Shown piece after piece: positions 35,198-49,500 of a stretch of DNA of 64,000 nt. Both the position numbers and the translations under genes were made by a program. The DNA comes from Pseudomonas sp. Seg1 (GTDB lineage Bacteria > Pseudomonadota > Gammaproteobacteria > Pseudomonadales > Pseudomonadaceae): NCBI RefSeq assembly GCF_018326005.1, contig NZ_AP021903.1, positions 4,887,001 through 4,951,000 on the forward strand, written 5' to 3'. The first letter of the stretch is position 1; each line of letters opens with the position of its first letter. The notes beneath the pieces are model-generated. The model was not told the DNA's origin, made no database searches, and saw only the letters and a program-made list of their open reading frames with translations.

Positions 35198-35293
35198 CCC
35201 TGTGGGAGCGGGCTTGCCCGCGATAGCGGTGGATCAGTCGCGATAGATGTCGACTGACCGTACGCCATCGCGGGCAAGCCCGCTCCCACAGGG
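35198..35293. repeat. Inverted REP pair, GCGGGCTTGCCCGC family
   Basis: Two facing copies of the palindrome seen at 4.0 kb. It fills the gap between convergent ribH and astE, and may serve as the shared transcript end. Confidence 0.85.
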
Positions 35294-35309
35294 TTTTATG
35301 GCGATCAGC

Positions 35310-36320
35310 TCAGGCGAGATTTTCGTCGCTGGTCGGCACGATCAGGATGCCCGCGCGCAGGCCGTTCTTGACCTTGGGATTAGGGAAGATGATGCGTGCG
35401 CCCTCCTCCTCGATGACCCAACGGGTATTGGCCAGATCTTCGGCCAGCACGTAACCCATCTCCAACTCGGAAAAGTTCTCGATATCCTGCGGCAGGTTCA
35501 GGCGGAAGGCATCGCTGTGCTTGATGATTTCCCGCGCCACGCTGAATAGCTGCAAACCATCCAACTGCGCTTCAGCCATTTCCGGCTCATTGCCTTCAAT
35601 GATCTGTTTCAAACGGGTTTCCAGCAGCGACACATTGACCCCGTCGTTCTGCCCGAATGGCCGAGCCTTGCCCAACTCCAGCGTGAAGGACTCGGCATCG
35701 AGCTTGTCGTAGGTGTACGAGCTGAACACGATCGATGGCTTGTTCTGCAACAGCACCGCTTCCATGCCCGCCGCATGCAGACGCGCCAGTTCCCGGCGGG
35801 AATGCTGACGACCTTCTTTCCACGGATACAAGGCGAACTGTTCGATCTTCGAGCCGCGAATCGCCGTGTGCAAGTCATAGTGCAGACGCTGGCGATTTGG
35901 CAGGCTGAAGAAACTCGCCGCTAACCGCTCCAGCTCACAGGCGCGTATGGCTTCAGAACCGCTTGTTTGTTCATGACGGCCATTGAACAGCCGATTGACG
36001 TCCTGCTCGATGAAGCGCTCGCCTTTGCGAATGGCCTCGGGATTACCGAACAGGAACAGAATGCGAGCACGTGGCTTCAGATCGCCACGAGCGATGTCGT
36101 GCAGCAACCGGTCGAGCAACTCGATCGGTGCTGTTTCGTTGCCATGAATGCCTGCCGACAGCAGCAGATCCAGGCCATTGTCGCGAGCTTCCGGGGGCCG
36201 GACTTCCAGCGCCCCTTCGCTCAACCAGCGCATGCGCACGCCTTCGACAGTCAGTTGAGTCTTCTCCGCCGGTTCGCGGCCGGCGAGGGTCAGTTCAAGC
36301 AGTTTGCCGAGGGCGAGCAT
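35310..36320 (-). CDS. astE: Succinylglutamate desuccinylase AstE (AruE)
   Basis: 336 residues. The last AST-pathway enzyme: it hydrolyses N2-succinylglutamate to succinate and glutamate. It is a zinc carboxypeptidase-like (M14/AspA) enzyme. Metal-binding residues are in [14 protein letters not shown] (His and Glu, about residue 60), with a further His in [13 protein letters not shown] (about 150). The catalytic Glu is expected in the [12 protein letters not shown] segment. It follows a small PA0900-like gene by 12 bp at the end of the aru/ast cluster. Confidence 0.95.
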   Translation of the reverse strand: MLALGKLLELTLAGREPAEKTQLTVEGVRMRWLSEGALEVRPPEARDNGLDLLLSAGIHGNETAPIELLDRLLHDIARGDLKPRARILFLFGNPEAIRKGERFIEQDVNRLFNGRHEQTSGSEAIRACELERLAASFFSLPNRQRLHYDLHTAIRGSKIEQFALYPWKEGRQHSRRELARLHAAGMEAVLLQNKPSIVFSSYTYDKLDAESFTLELGKARPFGQNDGVNVSLLETRLKQIIEGNEPEMAEAQLDGLQLFSVAREIIKHSDAFRLNLPQDIENFSELEMGYVLAEDLANTRWVIEEEGARIIFPNPKVKNGLRAGILIVPTSDENLA

Positions 36321-36332
36321 AGAGCGGTTTCC

Positions 36333-36623
36333 TTAGTGATCGTGGTTGCAATCCGGGCCGTGCACGTGGTCTTCGTCGTCGCCGACGTCAGCCGGTTCCA
36401 TTTCCAGTTGCAGACTTACCAGATTAGTCGCCAATGGGCGCAGCAGCAGGTTGGCGTATTCCGCGTCACCTTCTTCAACGTCCACGCCGATCAGCAGTTG
36501 GCCACGGCCGTCCTGCTGGATCCACAGCTCTTTGCCTTGCCACATGACCGCGACGCGGGTGCACGAGGTTTGCAGTTGCGTGCCGTCGGTGTCTTCAAGG
36601 ATCAGCTGCAGGGAATCGCTCAT
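36333..36623 (-). CDS. PA0900-like small protein with His-rich tail
   Basis: 96 residues from the ATG at 36623 (MSDSLQLILEDTDGTQLQ). The body is beta-rich with no known domain. The C-terminus (EDHVHGPDCNHDH) packs four His, a Cys and several Asp, a likely metal-binding tail. It lies between astB and astE, with 57 bp and 12 bp gaps, exactly where PAO1 has hypothetical PA0900 (recalled). Since AstE is a zinc enzyme, a metal-related helper role is possible, but this is inference. Confidence 0.75.
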   Translation of the reverse strand: MSDSLQLILEDTDGTQLQTSCTRVAVMWQGKELWIQQDGRGQLLIGVDVEEGDAEYANLLLRPLATNLVSLQLEMEPADVGDDEDHVHGPDCNHDH

Positions 36624-36680
36624 GTTTTTACTCTCTTGGGGAGACAAGCCGTGCGCCGCGTTCAGGCGGCGCGCCGGCCA

Positions 36681-38027
36681 TCAATTGATCTGGAATGGAT
36701 AAACCGCGCCCAGTTTAAGGATTTGCGTCAGTTCATCCAGTGCCGTCCGGCATTCAAGCAGCAACTGCGGGTCCGCCAGATCGGTTTCGCTCAGGCGGTC
36801 GCGGTAGTGCTTTTCAACCCATGCGGTCAACGAACCGTATAACGGGGCCGTCATGATAACGCCTGGGTTGACCGCCGCCAGTTCCGTTTCATTCAGCGCG
36901 ACGCGCAGTCGCAGGCACGCCGGGCCACCGCCGTTCTGCATGCTTTGCTTGAGATCGAAAACCTTCACTTCGCGGATCAGACCGCCGGAGCTGGTCAGGC
37001 TTTGCAGGTAAGCCCACACGCGCTCGTTGGCCTGGCACTCTTGCGGCACGATCAGCAGCATCGAACCGTCAGGGCGCGACAGCAACTGACTGTTGAACAG
37101 GTACGAACGCACGGCGTCATCCACGGTTACCGCCGAACGCGGCACGCAGATCGATTGGAAATTGCCGCCGACCTTGGCGAGTTTGCCTTGCAGTTCGGCG
37201 AGCATTTGTTCGATGTCTAGGAACGCGTCCTCGTGATAGAACAGCGCCTCGCCGTTACCCACTGCGATCACGTCGTTGTGGAACACGCCCTGATCGATCA
37301 CGGCCGGGTTCTGCTGGGCGTAAACCACGCCGTCCTCACGCAGACCGTGCAGACGCGCGACCGCTTGCGACGCTTCAAGGGTCTGGCGCGCCGGGTACTT
37401 TTGCGGTGCTGGATAACGATTGTCGAAAGCACTGCGACCGAACACGAAGAACTCGACACCGGCCTCGCCGTACTCACGGCAGAAACGCGTGTGGTTGGCC
37501 GCGCCTTCGTCGCCGAACTGCGCCACCGCCGGCAATGCCGCGTGGTGGGCGAAGTGCTGCTGATTGGCGAACATCGCGCCGAGCACGCGGCTGGTGGTCG
37601 GGTGCTCGATGCTGCGGTGGTATTTGCAGTTGAGGTTGGCGGCGGTGAAATGCACGCGACCGTCAGCGGTGTCGGCACTCGGGCTGACCGTGGCGGCGTT
37701 GGCCACCCACATGCTCGACGCCGAGCAACTGGCGACCAGCAGCGGCATGGCTTCTTTGGCGGCGCGTTCGATCACTTGCGCGTCGGTGCCACTGAAACCC
37801 AGACGGCGCAAAGCGGCCACGTCCGGACGTTCCTGCGGCGCCAGCACGCCTTGCTGAAAGCCCATTTCCATCAGCGCTTTCATTTTCGCCAGACCTTGCA
37901 GCGCCGCTTCCTTCGGATTCGAAGACTGCTGGCTGTTGCTCTGGGATGCAACGTTGCCGTAGGACAGACCACCGTAGTTATGGGTCGGCCCCACTAGACC
38001 GTCAAAATTGACTTCATAGGATTTCAT
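36681..38027 (-). CDS. astB: N-succinylarginine dihydrolase AstB (AruB)
   Basis: 448 residues. It converts N2-succinylarginine to N2-succinylornithine, two ammonia and CO2. The N-terminus [19 protein letters not shown] and the segment [14 protein letters not shown] (with active-site Cys near residue 370) are family signatures of the amidinotransferase-like fold. Catalytic Glu/His lie in [12 protein letters not shown] and [25 protein letters not shown] regions. It is separated from upstream astD by 166 bp holding a REP pair, an unusual break in this gene cluster. Confidence 0.96.
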   Translation of the reverse strand: MKSYEVNFDGLVGPTHNYGGLSYGNVASQSNSQQSSNPKEAALQGLAKMKALMEMGFQQGVLAPQERPDVAALRRLGFSGTDAQVIERAAKEAMPLLVASCSASSMWVANAATVSPSADTADGRVHFTAANLNCKYHRSIEHPTTSRVLGAMFANQQHFAHHAALPAVAQFGDEGAANHTRFCREYGEAGVEFFVFGRSAFDNRYPAPQKYPARQTLEASQAVARLHGLREDGVVYAQQNPAVIDQGVFHNDVIAVGNGEALFYHEDAFLDIEQMLAELQGKLAKVGGNFQSICVPRSAVTVDDAVRSYLFNSQLLSRPDGSMLLIVPQECQANERVWAYLQSLTSSGGLIREVKVFDLKQSMQNGGGPACLRLRVALNETELAAVNPGVIMTAPLYGSLTAWVEKHYRDRLSETDLADPQLLLECRTALDELTQILKLGAVYPFQIN

Positions 38028-38096
38028 CAGCGAGGCTCCACGAGAATCTGTTGTTATAGGCTTCAGTAACTAACTGTTCAGTGCGACCGCGTTGCG

Positions 38097-38190
38097 GCCA
38101 TCGCTGGCAAGCCAGCTCCCACAAGTTCGGTGGTGTTCACAGATTCTGTGTACACCTCAATCCCTGTGGGAGCTGGCTTGCCAGCGATTG
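38097..38190. repeat. Inverted REP pair, GCTGGCTTGCCAGC family, inside the ast operon
   Basis: Two facing copies (ATCGCTGGCAAGCCAGCTCC and complement) in the 166-bp space between astD and astB. The right copy touches the astD stop. Confidence 0.85.
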
Positions 38191-38193
38191 GCA

Positions 38194-40685
<2,492 letters not shown>

Positions 40686-40736
40686 GCTATCTCCTCAAAC
40701 GGGCCGCTCTCGCCACCCGTGAAACTCGCTAAGGCG

Positions 40737-41756
40737 TTAAACCGCCACCAGGCGCACGCTGGCACCTTCACCGACGCCAAGGGCTTCGGCCGCTTCCAGA
40801 TCCAGAGTCACCGGTTTGCCCGGCGCGTAATCCAGTTCAAGCAGCACGGCGCGGTAATCCTGCAACTGCGCATTGGCCACTAGATACTGGCGCCCGGCAC
40901 CTTTGACATGCTCGCCGATCTTCACCGGCACCACGCGGCTCTGGGCGATCGAACGGATCCCCGAAACACGTGCATGCAGGGTCGGACCGCCGTCGAAAAT
41001 GTCGATGTAGTGATCGGTCTCGAAGCCTTCGCGCATCAGGATGTCGAAGGTGATCTGCGCACGCGGGTGCACCTGGCCCATCGCTTCCTGAGCGGAGTCC
41101 GGCAGCAGCGGCACATAGATCGGGTAATGCGGCATCAGTTCGGCGAGGAACGTACGGCTCTTGAGACCGCACAGACGCTCGGCCGCGGCGTAGTTGAGGT
41201 CGAAGAAGTTGCGCCCGATGGCGTCCCAGAACGGCGAGTCGCCATTCTCGTCGCTGTAACCGACGATCTCGGTCACCACCGAATCGGCGAAACGCTCGGG
41301 GTGGCTGGCAACGAACAACAGACGGCCACGGGAGTTGAGCTCGGACCACGGCGACCCCACCAGTTCGCGCTGCACGTAGAAACTGGTCAGCAAGCTGTTG
41401 CCGGTCAGGTCGTGGCACTGCGAAAGCACGTGGATCTTGTTGTGGATCTTCAGCTCGCGGGAGGCGTGGACGAAGGTCTCGTTGCGGAAGCTGTAGAACG
41501 GCTCGGAATAACCGGCCGAAGCGACAATGGCCGAACAACCGACCAGTTTGCCGGTGGCGGTGTCTTCGAGGACAAAGAAATAGCTCTCCTCACCATTGAA
41601 GCTCACTTCGGCGGCAAACGAGGCTTCGCTCGCAGCGATCTTGTCGCTCAGACGTTCCACGTCATCCGGCAAGGAAGTGACACCAATCGGGCTGTCCGCA
41701 GCCAGACGCTGTACCTCGCCCAGATCAGCCATTTGCGCAGGGCGCATCACCAGCAT
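40737..41756 (-). CDS. aruF: Arginine/ornithine N-succinyltransferase alpha subunit AruF
   Basis: 339 residues. Paralogue of the adjacent AstA/AruG, with the same architecture (MLVMRPAQMADLGEVQRLAAD, GCSAIVASAGYSEPFYSFRN, DSPFWDAIGRNFFDLNYAAAE, HPRAQITFDILMREGFE). The two subunits together form the arginine and ornithine succinyltransferase. The gene follows aruC by 242 bp, a gap that contains a REP pair. That spacing may reduce expression relative to aruC. Confidence 0.94.
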   Translation of the reverse strand: MLVMRPAQMADLGEVQRLAADSPIGVTSLPDDVERLSDKIAASEASFAAEVSFNGEESYFFVLEDTATGKLVGCSAIVASAGYSEPFYSFRNETFVHASRELKIHNKIHVLSQCHDLTGNSLLTSFYVQRELVGSPWSELNSRGRLLFVASHPERFADSVVTEIVGYSDENGDSPFWDAIGRNFFDLNYAAAERLCGLKSRTFLAELMPHYPIYVPLLPDSAQEAMGQVHPRAQITFDILMREGFETDHYIDIFDGGPTLHARVSGIRSIAQSRVVPVKIGEHVKGAGRQYLVANAQLQDYRAVLLELDYAPGKPVTLDLEAAEALGVGEGASVRLVAV

Positions 41757-41823
41757 GGTGTCACTCCTTTTCTCTTATAAATTTGCAGAAGAAAAAACAC
41801 TGGACCTTGTAGGAGTGAGCCCC

Positions 41824-41917
41824 GTGGTGAGGGGATTTATCCCCGATGGGTTGCGCAGCAGCCCCAAGATTTTGGGGGCCGCTTCGCTGCCCATCGGGGA
41901 TAAATCCCCTCACCACA
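41824..41917. repeat. Inverted REP pair, GGGGATTTATCCCC family, between aruC and aruF
   Basis: Two facing copies (GTGGTGAGGGGATTTATCCC and complement) separated by a GC-rich loop. They lie within the aru transcription unit. Confidence 0.85.
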
Positions 41918-41998
41918 AAGGTTCAATCCGACAGTTGAATCTGCCCGGTATCAAAAATTTTGATCGACGCCTGAAATGCTCAGGCGTCGAAAGGTCTA

Positions 41999-43364
<1,366 letters not shown>

Positions 43365-43524
43365 TATAGCGTCGCAAAGGCGCAGTTTAAACCGGCATCG
43401 CCGATTTGCGGCAGGCCGCGCAGGATATCAATTCAGCCGGTTGTCACCGGCATAAATATGTACCGCACGTTGATCGCCACTGGCTGGTTTGCTGTCAGCT
43501 CTTCCAACGCTAAAGGAATGGCAC

Positions 43525-46500
43525 ATGCAATTGCCCGAAGGACAGCAACCGGCAGCCCCGATCGACACGAGCGACGCGCAACATCCCGACGAACACTACT
43601 TGCACCTGGTAAATACCATTCCCGACTGGCTCGGCAAAGCCTCGCCCCGCGTACGCCTGGCCCTGCGCAGCAGTCAGCCCGCACTGCCGGCCTCGCTGCA
43701 GGCTGCGCCAGTCGGGCAACACCAGCAATTGCAGGCGCTTGGCGCCGCACACTGGCGCGCTCAGAGTGAGGTTGATCAACAACTCAAACACCTGCAAGAC
43801 GTCAACGCCTTCGCCGAACCGCTGCTCAAAGCAGCCCTGAAAACCGCATGCGGTCTGGATCTGGATGTCAGGAAGACCTTTCTGCGCCTCTACGTTCCCG
43901 CCACGACGCCATGGTTTGCGATCAAAACCGGCGCAGCTCGCGCCTGGACGGTCTCGTTACTCGACGCGGCACTGCACAACTTCGAAGACGCCGAAACCAA
44001 AGATGACGCCTATGAGCGCGAATCCACCTTCATCACCCAACCGTCCGCCAGCGGGCAGTTCGAAACGCTGCCTGCGATCAACAGCAAGCTGAGCGTCAGC
44101 GCCTTCATCAAGCTGTGCAGAACGCTGGACATCGGCGCTCAATACCAGACTTATCTGAAAAAACATCTCGGCTTCAACGATCCGGCCGCTGCTGCGGCAC
44201 TGCAACGGAAAGTGACCACGAGCCAGCAAGCGGCACTCAAAGCCGCCCTGCAATGGGCCCGCATGAGCGGCGACCTCAGCGAGAACTGCTTTCGCCTGAT
44301 CAACGGCTTGCTCGATGGCGTGCAGGGCATGCGGCTCGACGGCCAGACTCTGCTGTGTCACGACGTGTCGATGATGGCGGCACCGCTGACCGGGATTCTG
44401 GTCTTCGCTCCGGATGCCTACACGCCCCGGCACATCAGCCGGGTTGTTGCCTACGTTCCGGATGACCCGGAGCACCCGATCAAGGAGTACGCTTCCTCGG
44501 CCGCCATGGAAGCCGAACTCACCCGCCAGTTGCGTACGAAAGACTATCAGCGCTTCTTCAGCCGGTTTATCGATCAGGAACGCAGCGGTTTCTTCTTTGC
44601 CGACCTGCAGCAACGCCTGGCTCGCATCAAATGGCACAAACCCGAACCTGGCAGCTCCCTACCCGCGTGGCGAGAGGAGCCCATCGCCAAACCCGACTTG
44701 CAGCTGGTCAGCGCAGCGATCCCTGCTGAACTGTGGCGACATTCGTATCAGGCAAAACTGAACAAGATTCTCAACGACGCGAAAGTGATCGCCATCCCCA
44801 CCGCAACGGTCGACAGCAGAGCCCGTTGGGCACGCTGGGATTCTCTGGTCAATATCGCGACCTCCATCATCGAAACAGCCGCTTTCGTGATTGCGCCATT
44901 CGTGCCCGGGCTGGGCGAGTTGATGATGAGTTACATGGCCTATCAACTGCTCAACGAGGCGTTCGAAGGCATCATCGACTGGACGCAGGCGAAAACCAGT
45001 GAGGCGTTCGAACACCTGATGGGCACGGTCGAATCCCTGGTTCAACTGGGTGCCTTTGCCGCAGGCGGCATGATCGGCATGGGCGAATACCGCAAGGTTC
45101 TGCCGAAGGAAATTGTCACGTTCATCGACCGCTTCAAACCCGTGGAACGGCCCGGCGGCCCTCCCCGTTACTGGGAACCGGACCTGACCCGCTACGAGCA
45201 CAACGCCCCTCCCGCGCCAGACTCACGGCCAGACGCGCGCGGCCTGCATCCGCATCAGGGCAAACACCTGTTGGCGCTGGAAGACGCACACTTCGCGGTC
45301 AGTGAAGGCTCGATTCCCGGTCAGTTCCGCATTGAGCACCCCACGCGCCCCGAGGCTTACAAACCGTTGTTGCGACACAACGGCGAAGGCGCCTGGCACA
45401 GCGAACTCGAACAGCCGCTAGCCTGGGACCAACCCACGGCCTTGCGCCGGATCGGCCATTCGGTCGAATCTTTCGAACCGGCTCAGCAAGAACGCATTTT
45501 GCACGTCAGCGGCTATAACGAAGACGCCCTGCGCAAAATGCACATTGATCAGGAGTCCGTACCGCCCCTGCTGGCCGATACCATCAAACGCTTCAAGATC
45601 GATCAGGATCTACAAGTCTTCATCGAGCAACTGGACAGCGCCGAGCATTACCGCGATGCCGATCCCCTGACACAACTGCAACTGCTGACAGAACACGGCG
45701 CATGGCCGAGCGGCAAACGCCTGTGTTACTTAGACAGCCAGGGCGAGCTGATCTGGCAATCATCCAGTGACGAAGCGCTGCCGACGATCACCGTTCGCCA
45801 GAACAGCGCACAAGACGCTGACTTGCTGAAGAACTTGCTTGAGTCCCTTGATGAGCAAGACGTCAAAGGTCTGCTGGGAGAATCGTTCGGTGGCCCGACG
45901 CTTGCGCTCGATGTGCGCACGCAGGCACTTCGCAGACAACTGAGTCAATTCGCGCGGCAACACCGCTGCGCCATGTTCGAATCCCGCTACCAGCAACTGG
46001 AGACCACCGCCGATCCGCTGGCCGCACCGATCCGCCACTATGAGCCGCTGCTACCGGCCAGCGTCACCCGCGAATTGCTCGACACCGCCAACACCGCAGA
46101 GCTGCTGAGCATCAGCGAAGGGCAACTGCCCGAGCGTCAGCAGCAACTGGTGCAGCAGGCCAGTCAGCAAGTACGCATCAGCCGCGCCTATGAAGGCCTG
46201 GAACTGGACTCCGTGAGCAATGCGGATACCGACACCCTCGCGCTGCACAGCCTGCAACGTTTGCCCGGCTGGAGCGGACAAGTGCGCATCGAAATACGTG
46301 ACGGTTTTTATGAAGGCCCGATACTCGACAGTACCGGGCCCGCCCAGGCCCGCGAGCAAAAAGTACTGGTGCGAAAAGCCGATGGCCGCTATCAGCCCTT
46401 TGACGATCGCGGCCAGGAACTGAGTGCCGACGGCGACTTCTTTTCCAGCGTCCTCCGCGCCTTGCCGGATGCCGAGCGCCAGGCGCTGGACCTGCACATC

Positions 46501-49500
46501 GGCGACGCCGGCAGACTGAAACAGGCGATTCGGGCAAATCCGCTGGAGCGCGGCGAACTGCGGGTGGCGATGGCCCAGCCGCCACTGCCGGAACCGGTGA
46601 TCGATACATTGCGCCTGCTCGGTGTCGAGGGTTATCGCCCTTTGTTCCGAGAGGCGCCGCGCACGCTGGAAGAGAGAGTACGCGAGATCTACCCCAGCGA
46701 TTCGCTCGCCGAAATACAGGCATTCATTGACGAGCACCAAGGGCTCCCCGGCGGAGTGCGCGGCGAACTCTCACGCCTTGATCGCGAGTACCGAAAACTC
46801 TGTGACGACCTGCGCCTCTGGGCGCTCGACGTGCCGCTCACCGACCCGCAGACCGGTCTGCCGTTGACGCCGACTCAGCGCCGCGCGGCCCTGCAAAGTC
46901 GTTCGATGCTCAGATCCCTCATCCAGCGTTGCTGGCGCAAACAGACCCGCGGACCCGCCGGGTACATGCTGCAGATCACCGATCCGATTCTTGGCCACCT
47001 GCCCTCACTCGACGCCGACTTCAGCCATGTCACCACGCTGACAATCAATGGCAGTAAAGCCACCCGAGGCCTGGAACCATTTTTGCAACGCTTCCCCAAA
47101 CTGATGTATCTCGACGTGCAAAGCGCCAACTTGCCACAGCTGCCACCCGCGATCACCGCCATGCCGATTCTGCGGCACCTGATTCTGCGCGATTGCAGCC
47201 TGGGCCTTGGCGCTGCCGACCAGACTCTCCTGGCGTCACTGCCGGAGCTGACTTTTCTCGATCTGCAGGACAACCCGTTGGGCACATCGCCCGATATCCA
47301 GCCGATGACATCGCTGCGTTTCATCAACCTGACCAATACCGGTATCACCGAACCCCCCGCCAATCTGTTACACCACCCGCGCCTGGTCACCGGCAAATTT
47401 GCCGGCAACCGCATCACTGAAATACCGGACGCGCTGTTTACCCTCAATAGTCTGCTCAGTGACGGGTTCAATTTCGCCGATAACCCGCTGAGCGCAGCGT
47501 CACGTGAGCGCGTGAAAGCCCACTATCAGCGCACCACAAAACACTTTGGCGTGCTGCCTGAAGAAGCCGACGTCACCCGCACGGTTGCCCTGTTTCCGAC
47601 ACTGGAGCCTGCCGAGGCTACCGACGTGCTCTATCAACTGCCGGGAACGCTGGATCAAGGGCGCACGCAATTGACCCAATGGGAGGCCGAACTCAGTCAG
47701 ATGAAAGCTGATCTCGCGCAATGGAGCCGCGACACCCCCAAACGCAATCCCTCGAACGGTCAATTGCTGAACATCAACGAACAGGCCAGCGAAGTCATGC
47801 ACCGCGAGCGATTCGCTCAGACGCTGGAACAATTCTGGGGCACGAGAGACGCGCATCGGCCCAGCGTCCGCAGCAGTCATCTGGAAGCACAGGTCCAGTT
47901 CGCCGGCGACATGCCAACGCTGGCCGCCAATTTCAGCCACGTCTCCAAACTGAGCCTGACCGGCAATAAAAGCGCTTCATCCGTGACGGCATTTCTGCAG
48001 CGTTTTCAAAACCTGGAGGCGTTGCATTTGCGTCATTTCGATCTGGAGCCGGTGTCCACCTCGATCATCCACCTGCCGCGCCTGAGCACACTGGAACTGA
48101 AAGACTGCGCCGTCGTGCTGACACCGGAAAATCAGGACGCGCTCTGCGCCATGCCCCATCTGGAAACACTCGAACTGAGCAACAACCCGCTAGGCACGCT
48201 GCCCGACCTCAACCTGCTTCCCCAACTGACTTATCTCGATGTGGCCAACACGGGTCTGTCGACATTGCCCGGCGGTGTCACCGACCACCCGCACTTGCGC
48301 ACAATGATCTTCAGTGGCAACGCCTTCACCGAGCTGCCCGCAGCCCTGTTCGAGCTACCCTCCAATCGCAGTGACGGCTTCGACTTTGCCGACAACCCGT
48401 TAACGCCAGAAACCCGCGAACAGATAAAAACCTACTACCGCAAGCACGGCAACGACTTCGAAGTGCTGGCCGACGCGGCGGACATTGCCCTGGCCCGAAA
48501 ACTGTTCCCCTCGCTGGATGCGCAAGAGGCCAGCGACATGATCTATGACTTGCCCGGCACCCTGAACGATGGCCATCTCCATCTCGATCGCTGGCAAGCC
48601 GAACTCGACACAATGAAAGCCCAACTCGCCACATGGGCGTCTCAGGTTCCCATCCATAATCCCGTCAATGGCGAAGTCCTCACAGCCGTTGAAGTGTTCG
48701 ACCAGTACGCGATCCGCTTGAACTTCAAACAAAAGCTGGAGGAGTTCTGGGCTCATCGTTCGGCTATTTCCGGGGCACGCGATACGGATTTATCCACGAC
48801 TTTGCCGTTCATGGGCGAGATGCCCGTGCTCACAGTGGATTTCAGCCACGTCTCGGATCTGGCCCTCAGGGGCAATCCCGCGCTACAAGGCGTCGAGTCG
48901 TTTCTCGATCTATTTCCAAACGCGCAAACACTCGAGATGCGCGATTTCGAGCTGTCCGAACTGCCGACATCCATTGGCCGCATGACGGAACTCAAAGACC
49001 TGAACCTGCACAATTGTCAGATCACCCTGACCGCCGAAGGCCAGAATACGCTGACATCGCTGACCGAGCTTGAACGCCTGGATCTGAGTCAAAACCCGCT
49101 GGGCCTGGCGCCCGATCTGGCGACCATGCCGAGACTCAATGACGTGCGTCTGTCCAACTGCAGCATCGCCGACCTGCCCAACGGTCTGGCTGATCATCCC
49201 AATCTCAGAACCGCCCTGCTCGACAGCAACCGCATCACTGAATTGCCTGCAGCATTTTTTCAGATTGACCTCGATCTGGCCGACGGCGTCGATCTGTATG
49301 GCAACCCGCTGTCGGCAGCCAGTCGTGAGCGGATCAAGGCGTTTTACCTTGAGCACGCCTGCGATCTTGGTGTTTCGGCCGATCCCGCCGACCTGGCCCG
49401 GGCACGCGCACTTTTTCCGGCACTGCAAGATGGCGACGCCAGCCACATGCTCTACTCCCTGCCGGGCACACTGGATGCCGGTCGTGCCCAACTGCTGCAA

